A stretch of DNA of 64,000 bases from Tritrichomonas musculus (Eukaryota > Parabasalia > Tritrichomonadida > Tritrichomonadidae): positions 4,960,001 to 5,024,000 of the forward strand of contig JAPFFF010000002.1 of NCBI GenBank assembly GCA_039105265.1, written 5' to 3'. Positions 10,364 to 17,613 of the stretch are shown here, in pieces. Both the position numbers and the translations under genes were made by a program. The notes beneath the pieces were generated by a model that ran no database searches, had not been told where the DNA came from, and saw only the letters and a list, made by a program, of their open reading frames with translations. The stretch's first letter is position 1. Every line of letters begins with the position of its first letter.

Positions 10364-10513
10364 TCAGGCGTATAATGTGCGTCTCAGCTCATCGGTCAAC
10401 TCAGGTGGTTCATCCTCTGCAGTAAACGATACCAATATTAGTAGTTCAATTATGTTGGTCGCTAGTATCAACCCTAATAATATATTCATGATGATCTCGC
10501 TTGCAAGTGACAT
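10364..10513 (-). CDS. small conserved membrane protein, 49 aa (family F11)
   Basis: A short frame between the ATPase gene and the next gene encodes 49 residues: an N-terminal hydrophobic helix (IIMNILLGLILATNIIELL) followed by an acidic tail with PPELTDELRRTLYA. The matching position in element D (53348-53467) encodes 39 residues with a similar hydrophobic helix and a tail PKLTEEMRARIYS. Position, topology and the LT-E-R-A-(L/I)Y tail are kept in both copies, which supports a real gene. A role in virion membrane or host-membrane interaction is inference. Confidence 0.7.
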   Translation of the reverse strand: MSLASEIIMNILLGLILATNIIELLILVSFTAEDEPPELTDELRRTLYA

Positions 10514-10523
10514 TTATGAAAAT

Positions 10524-11138
10524 TTAAATACAAATTTTGAGTGATATCGAGTGTCTTATGAGCTCGGTCCATACATGGTTATATCCATATTTCAATTCAT
10601 TGGATACCCCATTTTTGGATACCAATATCTTATCAATCTTCATGTACTTCGAATTTGAAACACAGCCCGTACACCCACTGTCCTCATTTATAACCAACTC
10701 AACCTTGTCAGCCTTAGTGAGTATTTTAATGAGCTCCATCAATGTGTTGCTATGGCACACAAGATAGTTGTTCATCCTCAATGGATTCGTTTCATAGATA
10801 CTCAGCAATATCTCGAGGAATTTATTTTTGGTATCCAAATCCTCACCGTCAAGTTCTAATGAACGTTCTAGAGGAGGATTGTTTATTAGAGCAACTGATG
10901 GATATGGACCAGTTGTCGAGGCTGTAGTAAAATTTGCATCCTGGGTGCCAGTTTGAGGATAACCTTCAGTATATCCCATTTGAGGTTGCACTTGAGGTTG
11001 CATCTGTGGGACTTGAGGGTATGATACTGGTTGTACAGGTGGAGGTCTATTCGCAGCAATCTTAATATTCACATTCTGCTCCTGTTTAACACTAGCATCA
11101 TTTTCACTTGATAGAATTCTAGCCTTATGGAGAGTCAT
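10524..11138 (-). CDS. conserved Polinton protein, family F2 (204 aa), function unknown
   Basis: The ATG at 11138 (MTLHKARILSSEND) is chosen because the D homologue (53504-54061) starts equivalently (MSNVLHRARILSSEND). The first half is Pro/Gln-rich and disordered (PQVPQMQPQVQPQ); the second half is a conserved folded domain with KNKFLEILLSIYE, NNYLVCHSNTLMELIKIL, KADKVELVI and a GCTGC cysteine pair followed by KYMKI. No copy was seen in C. It sits between the ATPase/membrane-protein pair and the capsid gene, so it may be a virion assembly factor, but no family was recognised. Confidence 0.7.
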   Translation of the reverse strand: MTLHKARILSSENDASVKQEQNVNIKIAANRPPPVQPVSYPQVPQMQPQVQPQMGYTEGYPQTGTQDANFTTASTTGPYPSVALINNPPLERSLELDGEDLDTKNKFLEILLSIYETNPLRMNNYLVCHSNTLMELIKILTKADKVELVINEDSGCTGCVSNSKYMKIDKILVSKNGVSNELKYGYNHVWTELIRHSISLKICI

Positions 11139-11180
11139 TTCCAAAGCACAAAAATATTTTTACCCCAATTGCTATATTTC

Positions 11181-13049
11181 TTAAGTCATTTCTGGGTCAA
11201 CTTGTGAGCCAGCTGGTGATTCATCATCAACATATTCAAGACCATCGAGTGAGAGCTTAAAGTATGTGTCTCTACATAAACAGAGTTGTACAGGTGGTGG
11301 TCTAACAACAGCTCCACTTGGTTCAATAATATTATAATATGTATCATTATTGCCAGTGAATATTGGTTGACCATTGACTTGAATTTGGATATTACCTTTG
11401 CCACCATCTAAGCCATCATAACAGTATCCAGCAGATGCTCTCTCAGTTTGGACATTGAATACAAATGATGTGGCATCACTCAATGTATTCTTATATCTAT
11501 TTCCATCAACATCATTCTTGGGCATAGTGAAGCTATCCTCAAATTCCTTAGTACATTGGAGTGTGATGCTATCCAAATCGCCAGCTGTTAGTTGACTCTC
11601 GAAGAATCTAGCACCAATGGTACTAACATTCTCATCTGGGAAGTTCTTACCACCAATATTCAAATAACAATTTTGGTAAACGGGATTCTCAAATACGGTC
11701 AAATCGTTGTGATGCTTGGGGAACAATAATGACATGCTTGTGACATTTATTAATGGGATATTCAATGTAGATTTGATTCCATTGGATGCAGCAGCAATTG
11801 GGAATGCATGATAATCTACCTTTTGGGATGGAATTATCAGTCCTTCACGTAATATGGATTCGATACCCGCACGAGTGGCTTCACAAACACCATATCCTTG
11901 CATGTTGGATTTACATAAAGTGATAGTCATTCGGTTAACGGTGAGAGTTGCCGGTTGCGATTCATATTTAAGTTCATTATTCTCTTCAACGATTTCAATT
12001 GTCATATAGTCTTCAATAGTACCTTTGTAATCGGGATTATGGCGTGCAATCTCCTTTAAATTCATAGTCTTCTTAATACCGAATTTCTCATATTCCTCAT
12101 CTGTAAATTCGAAAGTGATTTCAATTGGTGTATCATTAACTGGAGTTCCATGTTCGGCACAAATATTGTACTTAAATTTGATTGTATTATCGAATACCCC
12201 TGGTATAAGTGCTTCATTACCAATTTGCGTAAATTGCCTCTTGAGTTTACCACGAGCCTTGATCTCACGCAATTGCTCCAACTGCTTCATTGTAATATGA
12301 TCATCATCTTCCAAGAATGCCTTCGCTTCAGCAACCGTATATGGATCAATAACTGCCCATACAAGACCTGCTGGACTGACTTGGAATCTAATAGATAAAT
12401 CACCAATGATTCCATTGGGGAATAAATCGAATGCCTGCAATGCAAGCAAGTCATCAAATGGTATATTCAAATCGAATTCAGTAGTGGTCTTCCCATTGGC
12501 TTTGAAATCATTGAGATTAACATAAACACCTGCATGAGTTTGACTATAATTTGAAACATTCTCCCATAAGCTGTGAACGAATCTGCGGCGTTTCTTCTCG
12601 GTTTCTGGTTTCAAAACTGAGTATAGGAAGCCCTCACGAATGCATTCATTTTGCTGATATCCAACATTGACATTGTTATGGAGAATCTCCAGCCTGTCGA
12701 ATAATTGGTTCGAGGACTTGAATCCCACAAACAATTTGTAGAGGTTATCAGGATCTTCAATCAATTGTAATTTAGCAGTATCGGTGTTCAATTGCAAATC
12801 AAGTTTGATGTGGAATGTGAGGAAACCTTTATCAACATCACTAATAAAGTGGTCGGGGTGCGTTAATGAAATCTGTGAGTACTGACCTTGATGGAATGGT
12901 GCTGGTTGGTCATGGCAATCAACAGTTCTAAATGAGAAGCTTCTGGTACCATCATTGGTATTAATAATGTTTCTCATCTTCTGGAATGTCTCCATAACAT
13001 TACCAGCCTCGTACATCAAGTTGTGAGCTCTTTCGTTCCTATATTTCAT
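11181..13049 (-). CDS. Polinton major capsid protein (double jelly-roll type)
   Basis: 622 residues from the ATG at 13049 (MKYRNERAHN). The longer frame upstream is only the shadow of the divergent 13096-13347 gene, and C and D copies start at the same residue. Homologues at 47842-49860 and 55888-57900 are nearly collinear, with blocks FSFRTVDCHDQPAPFHQGQY, LEILHNNVNVGYQQNECIRE, IGDLSIRFQV and LTVFENPVYQNCYLNIGGKN. These are large proteins in the position and of the size expected for Polinton capsid proteins, with alternating beta-strand character throughout. The central surface region is much shorter here than in C and D. The capsid call rests on size, invariance across copies and neighbourhood, not on a database match. 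Confidence 0.8.
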   Translation of the reverse strand: MKYRNERAHNLMYEAGNVMETFQKMRNIINTNDGTRSFSFRTVDCHDQPAPFHQGQYSQISLTHPDHFISDVDKGFLTFHIKLDLQLNTDTAKLQLIEDPDNLYKLFVGFKSSNQLFDRLEILHNNVNVGYQQNECIREGFLYSVLKPETEKKRRRFVHSLWENVSNYSQTHAGVYVNLNDFKANGKTTTEFDLNIPFDDLLALQAFDLFPNGIIGDLSIRFQVSPAGLVWAVIDPYTVAEAKAFLEDDDHITMKQLEQLREIKARGKLKRQFTQIGNEALIPGVFDNTIKFKYNICAEHGTPVNDTPIEITFEFTDEEYEKFGIKKTMNLKEIARHNPDYKGTIEDYMTIEIVEENNELKYESQPATLTVNRMTITLCKSNMQGYGVCEATRAGIESILREGLIIPSQKVDYHAFPIAAASNGIKSTLNIPLINVTSMSLLFPKHHNDLTVFENPVYQNCYLNIGGKNFPDENVSTIGARFFESQLTAGDLDSITLQCTKEFEDSFTMPKNDVDGNRYKNTLSDATSFVFNVQTERASAGYCYDGLDGGKGNIQIQVNGQPIFTGNNDTYYNIIEPSGAVVRPPPVQLCLCRDTYFKLSLDGLEYVDDESPAGSQVDPEMT

Positions 13050-13095
13050 TTGTACCTTGGAAAAAACCAGGAAATCACATTTTTTTATATACCAA

Positions 13096-13347
13096 ATGGG
13101 CATTGGTATCTTCAGGAAGATAAAAGATGGATTCCGCAAAGTGGGATCTACACTCAGGAATGTCGCGCAGAGAGTTGTTGATAAGCTACCTACAGTTGTC
13201 AATGTTGGTAGACAAATCATTGATAGGGTCAAACCAATTGCAGGATTGATACCTGGTGCAGGTGGACTACTTGATACAATTGATAGAGGTTTGGGAACGG
13301 TTGGTAAGGCTGGTGAAATAGGTAAATCCATATTGGATAAAGTTTAA
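13096..13347 (+). CDS. small amphipathic core / minor capsid-like protein (83 aa)
   Basis: It starts MGIGIFRKIKDGF at 13096, diverging from the capsid gene with 46 bases between the starts. It has a basic amphipathic N terminus, two basic helices (VAQRVVDKLPTVVNVGRQI) and a Gly/Pro turn region (IAGLIPGAGGLLDTID). Copies at 49912-50166 and 55623-55844 share the GIGIFKKMK-like start, the KxLPKVxEI block and the DTIDxGLxxG end. Small basic proteins with an amphipathic start recall adenovirus pVI/pX and adintovirus equivalents, which bind DNA or disrupt membranes during entry. That parallel is inferred from character and position beside the capsid gene. Confidence 0.6.
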   Translation: MGIGIFRKIKDGFRKVGSTLRNVAQRVVDKLPTVVNVGRQIIDRVKPIAGLIPGAGGLLDTIDRGLGTVGKAGEIGKSILDKV

Positions 13348-13397
13348 TCATCACCAAATATCCACATACATATGAATTTATTTTTGCCTGTTTTGAA

Positions 13398-13859
13398 ATG
13401 AATACAGATAATGTGAAACATTTAGCCCAATGCGATATTAAGGTCATAAACGATAATAAGCTGGAGCAGCGTACGTTCAACTCAGTAGAGGAGTTCGACC
13501 TGTTCTACCAGAAGTACAAGGATATGTTCAATGAGAAGACCACCAATTATCTCAATAAAACCTACAAAATTATCACCCCTGAGTGTGAGTACAGGATTAC
13601 CAAACGCACCGGCAAGGATGGCTCCAATAATGTGTTTCTCAAGAAAATCTCTAAGCAAGCCGATAACGATAACCTCGTGGAGATCCAATTTGCAAACATT
13701 CGAGCTGACATAAATGTATTGCAGTCATCATTAGATTCGTATTCCAAACGGATTACCACTTTGGAGAACACCATTGGCATGATCACTACAAAAATAAATC
13801 AGCTCACCAATACTGTGAATGAATGTACTGATGCTGTGAACAACCTCCTAAGACATTAA
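13398..13859 (+). CDS. conserved Polinton coiled-coil protein, family F3 (153 aa)
   Basis: The N-terminal domain contains FNSVEEFDLFYQKYKD, TTNYLNKTYKIITP, YRITKRTGKDG and VFLKKI; the C-terminal half is a heptad-rich coiled coil (TLENTIGMITTKINQLTNTV). Homologues lie at 50193-50660 (C, with an internal tandem repeat) and 55206-55586 (D), always next to the small core-like gene. The upstream TTATTTTTG motif lies about 15 bases before the ATG. No known family was recognised. A trimerising or scaffold role is plausible from the coiled coil but not shown. Confidence 0.7.
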   Translation: MNTDNVKHLAQCDIKVINDNKLEQRTFNSVEEFDLFYQKYKDMFNEKTTNYLNKTYKIITPECEYRITKRTGKDGSNNVFLKKISKQADNDNLVEIQFANIRADINVLQSSLDSYSKRITTLENTIGMITTKINQLTNTVNECTDAVNNLLRH

Positions 13860-14083
13860 ATTTTTGAATTATTTGGGACTACCTGGTGATTGAGCGAGTG
13901 GTGTATCGCTGATGATGTTGATTTAATAACTGGGTCATGTATAATACACCCCTTATCTTCATATTTTTGGATTGTAGGTTTGGTACAACTCATGGTTCGC
14001 ATATTTCGCATGTGGCGTTCCAGGTGATTGAAATACGTAAGCCCATTAGAATCTTTTAATACACGGCGTTCCTCATAAGACAT
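13856..14083 (-). CDS. small conserved Polinton protein, family F4 (75 aa)
   Basis: This basic protein starts MSYEERRVLKD and ends SLNHQVVPNNSKI. Homologues are 50662-50895 (ending SLNHSVVPINSKI) and 54330-54563 (MSNYEQRRTLHDD). Its stop overlaps the end of the convergent F3 gene, and its start faces the F5 gene with a short shared promoter region. Conservation of both ends in three copies shows a real gene. The function is unknown; basic charge would fit DNA or capsid binding. Confidence 0.65.
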   Translation of the reverse strand: MSYEERRVLKDSNGLTYFNHLERHMRNMRTMSCTKPTIQKYEDKGCIIHDPVIKSTSSAIHHSLNHQVVPNNSKI

Positions 14084-14117
14084 TTAATCTTGAAAAAACA
14101 CTTTTTTTCGTATCTAA

Positions 14118-14351
14118 ATGACTGAATTGAGTGAATACAAGAAAGAGATTCCAGAGTTGAAGCGCATCAAGCATGATCTCAAGGAGAAGTGCTATTTGTA
14201 TAAGGGTCATCTCAATAACATCAAAGGTGGCATGCTGGGTAGCAATGGTCTTGCCGTTCGTGAATCACTGATTGAAGATATTAATAGTTTGAAGGAAAAG
14301 GTTGCCAAACTCGAGAATGAGTTAGCTGAATTATCAAGCGATAACCATTAA
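14118..14351 (+). CDS. small coiled-coil protein, family F5 (77 aa)
   Basis: MTELSEYKKEIPELKRIK begins a nearly all-helical protein with a Gly break (GGMLGSNGLAVRESLIEDIN) and a C-terminal leucine-zipper-like segment (LKEKVAKLENELAEL). The D copy (54081-54314) is almost identical in plan, and C keeps a remnant at its broken edge (from 50912). It is probably an oligomeric structural or regulatory protein. No family was recognised. Confidence 0.65.
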   Translation: MTELSEYKKEIPELKRIKHDLKEKCYLYKGHLNNIKGGMLGSNGLAVRESLIEDINSLKEKVAKLENELAELSSDNH

Positions 14352-14422
14352 ATTCCCAGGGTCGCAATATTGCTAGGATGTATTCCATACTCCCGATTGA
14401 GACCATTATTTTTGCACATTAA

Positions 14423-15685
14423 ATGATGCACAAGCTCTCAGTCCCACAGGGGATGTCTGATAACAAGAAATCATTCAAGATATTCGATAATGAGTACAAG
14501 TCATTGCTCAAGTACCCATTCAAATCTAAAATATCAAAATTGGACCCATCACTGTTTATCGTCAACCCCGAGTATCATCATGAACCATTCGTTAAGGACT
14601 TCAAATTGAAACCATGTAATTCTTATTCAAAACCGGATTTCTCATTTGAACCTGGCTGCTGGGAGGTCGATTTGATGTTTGTGAAGTACACTACGAAGGA
14701 ACATGGAATACCTCCTGGTTATAAATTGGTACCCCATGAAACCATTTACCTCATCATGGTGAATGTCAACACGCGATATCTAATTGTGGAACCGCTTAAG
14801 GACAAACTAGCTGATACCATTAAGGATGCATACGCCAAAATCATTCTCGATAAATATGATGACTTCAAATTTAATACCATCAAATGTGATGGTGAAAATA
14901 ATCTACTAAAAGTGCTTGATGTGGCAAATCAAACTGATGAAAATAGGGAAATAGCCAATGGCACTAAAAATGTGCTATTCAATAAAAATGCACTGATCGT
15001 TAATAAATCCAAACATAGCAACTCTCACAAAATCGTTGATGCAACCATTAGGACACTCCGCAATGCATTCGGTTTAGATAATCGTCGAATTGGAGACCCT
15101 TTCCTGATGCAACAGATGGTCCACTACTATAACAACACACCGCATCGTTCTCTACGAATGCCCAATCCCAATTATCGAGATGATGAGTATTATGACCAGT
15201 ATCTGGCTAAAGAGCCTAAGTGGATATACTATACACCCAATCAAATGCAGCACAACCCTGATTTGGAATGGAGATACATCAGGGATTGCCAACGGAGGCT
15301 ACGTCGAATCAAAAATAATATGCAAATGGATGGTCTACTGAGCTATCACAAGGGTAATATCATATTGATCCATTACGATACATCCAAAACTGAGAAGAAG
15401 CATGAGAAGCAGAGGCGTGTGTTCAATGAGATTGCTGAATTCATAAGATACCATAATGGGAACGTCGAATGCAAATTGCTGAACCCATATCGTAGATTCC
15501 AGTTGAATGCTGATAAGCAAGCAGGAACTGCGTTCTATGTGCCGTATATCAAAACCAAAACTGGTCGAACGCCAATGACTGATGATGAGCGAGCTACTAT
15601 AACAATCCCCATCATGTACACCCGATTCGTGGCACCCAATTATGAATCATTGGGTGAAGACTATAAGCAGTACTTTGCTGTCTAA
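14423..15685 (+). CDS. Polinton integrase (retroviral-type rve core)
   Basis: 420 residues. The core starts with GCWEVDLMFVK (first catalytic Asp), continues with IKCDGE (second Asp), and then HKIVDATIRTLRNAFG, where the third acidic residue lies. YYNNTPHRSLR is the rve C-terminal helix signature (YN..PH.SL). The end (LLSYHKGNIILIHYD and RRVFNEIAEF) resembles the SH3/chromo-like DNA-binding domain of Polinton integrases. It would join the element termini to host DNA, making the 6-bp duplication seen here. The copies in C and D share every block. The ATG follows ATTATTTTTGCAC by a few bases. The next gene starts three bases after the stop. Confidence 0.9.
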   Translation: MMHKLSVPQGMSDNKKSFKIFDNEYKSLLKYPFKSKISKLDPSLFIVNPEYHHEPFVKDFKLKPCNSYSKPDFSFEPGCWEVDLMFVKYTTKEHGIPPGYKLVPHETIYLIMVNVNTRYLIVEPLKDKLADTIKDAYAKIILDKYDDFKFNTIKCDGENNLLKVLDVANQTDENREIANGTKNVLFNKNALIVNKSKHSNSHKIVDATIRTLRNAFGLDNRRIGDPFLMQQMVHYYNNTPHRSLRMPNPNYRDDEYYDQYLAKEPKWIYYTPNQMQHNPDLEWRYIRDCQRRLRRIKNNMQMDGLLSYHKGNIILIHYDTSKTEKKHEKQRRVFNEIAEFIRYHNGNVECKLLNPYRRFQLNADKQAGTAFYVPYIKTKTGRTPMTDDERATITIPIMYTRFVAPNYESLGEDYKQYFAV

Positions 15686-15688
15686 TAA

Positions 15689-16021
15689 ATGCCCAAACGC
15701 TATTTTCATACGCAAACCACCGAATTTACATTACCTGAGGATTTCATATATAGTCGCAACAAGAAATACATCGTAGTGCAGTATGTAGGGGCTATCGTAA
15801 ATAAGACCATAATCGGTGATTTAATGGTACACTCAGACATTGTTGAATTCGACCCATACTGCGACCACTTCATAATGCTAGCCAACAGGCGGCAAACTAA
15901 GTATCGCAAATATGAGATGCTCAACAGGACCAAGCGGGATTTCAAAATATGGTTCACAGACCTGTATGGCAATGAGATAAAACCTGATGCATTCGTGCTA
16001 TCATGCTTGCTAATATATTGA
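15689..16021 (+). CDS. conserved 110-aa protein F6, possible penton-like minor capsid
   Basis: It starts three bases after the integrase stop, in the context TAATAAATG, and the same pair occurs in C (43951-44343) and D (59076-59405). The sequence is extremely conserved: YFHTQTTEFTLPEDF, NKKYIVVQYVGAIV, GDLMVHSDIV, IMLANRRQTKYRKYE and IWFTDLYGNEI. Alternating hydrophobic strands and the FTDxxGN-I motif near the end recall the final strands of single-jelly-roll minor capsid proteins, although 110 residues is short for that fold. The structural call is inference; the gene itself is certain from conservation. Confidence 0.7.
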   Translation: MPKRYFHTQTTEFTLPEDFIYSRNKKYIVVQYVGAIVNKTIIGDLMVHSDIVEFDPYCDHFIMLANRRQTKYRKYEMLNRTKRDFKIWFTDLYGNEIKPDAFVLSCLLIY

Positions 16022-16112
16022 ATATAGAATGCAGTTCGCTAGCGCTCGGCAATGAAATTGCTTCCTGCTTGGGTTACCGAATAAGCCTCTAAATGAGTTT
16101 ATTTTTGGGTAA

Positions 16113-17594
16113 ATGAATGATGACTACTTTGAGGTTTATACATTGAAACCAGGTCAATATCGTGAATTAAAATATTCAAAATATTTATCAGCGGTATACC
16201 TTGATGTCGATAAATCTACTAAATTATATTTCCCACGTGATTTAGTTCCACCACCAGTCGTTCATGACTACACGATTGATAAAAATGGAGCTACATTCAC
16301 AATGACATCACATGAAAAAGTTCCTACATATATATGGGAATCTAGATATGTGCCATCAGCGAATGACTTTTGTATGATACTAGTTCGAGGACCCAATAAT
16401 CATAAACTTTATCCAAAATCGTATATCGCCTATCACAGAAATATTTTCAAGGAAACTGTTCTTGCAAACACAACTAAAAGACCTGGTGATTATGTTATAG
16501 GGTTTGAGATAGCGGTTTATTCAAATCATTTGCTTCTACCAGAAATATATTGTTTTGAACAAGATCCTTTATACCCGTCAAACCAGACAGCTCAACAAGA
16601 TAGTCGTCCAAAACCCATTCAATTTTCATTCTCAAGCGATGAAGTTTTTAGTAAGTCTCCACCTAGTAAAAATATTTTGGTTAATAATGGGACTGCCCCA
16701 TTTGAGAAAAAAACTAAGGATTGGTATCATGAACACACATCATATCACCCTCGACAAAAACTTATATGTAATGATTACACGGATGAGGCTAGTGAGAGTA
16801 GTGATAATGAACAAAATACATATGACCCGCATGAAGCTGAGTATAGGGATTATCAGGTGAGAAATCAAAATAAAATTAGTCCAAGTGGTGTATATATGTC
16901 TACCGATAAGAGACCAGGTACGAAGTCCGTTGTTGCTCGAAAAACAAATGGTTCACTCCAAGAATATCGAGTTGGGAAACGTGCGATGACTGATATACGA
17001 CGCAAGCAGTCATATAAATATCAAAAATATCAGGGTGACGCTCAAACTCTCAATCCTAGAAGTACATATGACTCGCAGAGTGGTTACTCGCAGAGGCTCG
17101 ACACTAGGAGCGATGATGAGTATTCTAGTGAATCAAATGTTGATGATGATTATGCTCCACGAAGTAGTTCACGTAGACAGCACAGTCTGTATCGTAATGG
17201 ACTTAGAGACAGGACTCGTGAGCAGGAATCACAAGATAACTCCAATACTAGAACACCTGAGCAGAAGGTACTTCGTACTTCATCTAGAAAGCATTCCAGT
17301 TCAGTGAAGACATCGCAGTCTGTGAAATTTGGTAAATCATTTAAACCATATCGGGAGAAATTCACACCACAATTCAAGGGGAATACCATGGACACCACAT
17401 TTGAGTATGAGAGTAGTCGTGAGTATGGAACACTTCCTGAATATAGTGAGCAGGAGCTAAGTTCTCAATATGAGGAGGAGGAGCCTGAACGTGAACCTGA
17501 ACCTGAGCCACCTCGCAAGCATAAACGCAATGCAAAAATAATATCCAAACGTAGCCAAAAACGCAAGAATTTCTTTGACCGATTCAAGCAATAA
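16113..17594 (+). CDS. hypothetical protein with folded N terminus and basic/acidic disordered tail (493 aa)
   Basis: The ATG follows TTATTTTTGGG. Residues 1-155 look folded and strand-rich (FEVYTLKPGQYRELKYSKY, YVIGFEIAV). The remaining two-thirds is low-complexity, rich in Ser, Arg, Asp and Gln, with an acidic cluster (EEEEPEREPEPEPP) and a strongly basic end (RKHKRNAKIISKRSQKRKNF). The same slot in C (42898-43893) and D (59409-60779) holds proteins of the same plan but little visible identity. A tegument-like or nucleic-acid-binding role is possible. No family was recognised. Confidence 0.6.
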   Translation: MNDDYFEVYTLKPGQYRELKYSKYLSAVYLDVDKSTKLYFPRDLVPPPVVHDYTIDKNGATFTMTSHEKVPTYIWESRYVPSANDFCMILVRGPNNHKLYPKSYIAYHRNIFKETVLANTTKRPGDYVIGFEIAVYSNHLLLPEIYCFEQDPLYPSNQTAQQDSRPKPIQFSFSSDEVFSKSPPSKNILVNNGTAPFEKKTKDWYHEHTSYHPRQKLICNDYTDEASESSDNEQNTYDPHEAEYRDYQVRNQNKISPSGVYMSTDKRPGTKSVVARKTNGSLQEYRVGKRAMTDIRRKQSYKYQKYQGDAQTLNPRSTYDSQSGYSQRLDTRSDDEYSSESNVDDDYAPRSSSRRQHSLYRNGLRDRTREQESQDNSNTRTPEQKVLRTSSRKHSSSVKTSQSVKFGKSFKPYREKFTPQFKGNTMDTTFEYESSREYGTLPEYSEQELSSQYEEEEPEREPEPEPPRKHKRNAKIISKRSQKRKNFFDRFKQ

Positions 17595-17613
17595 TATATG
17601 CAATAATATATGC

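Noticed and set aside
11181-13331. Longer capsid start at 13331
   Set aside because: The extra 94 residues are the antisense shadow of the 13096-13347 gene, and both homologues start at the MxYRNERAHN position.
14423-15685. LTR retroelement suggested by the retroviral-type integrase
   Set aside because: There is no reverse transcriptase, no RNase H and no LTR; the neighbours are PolB, ATPase and capsid genes.
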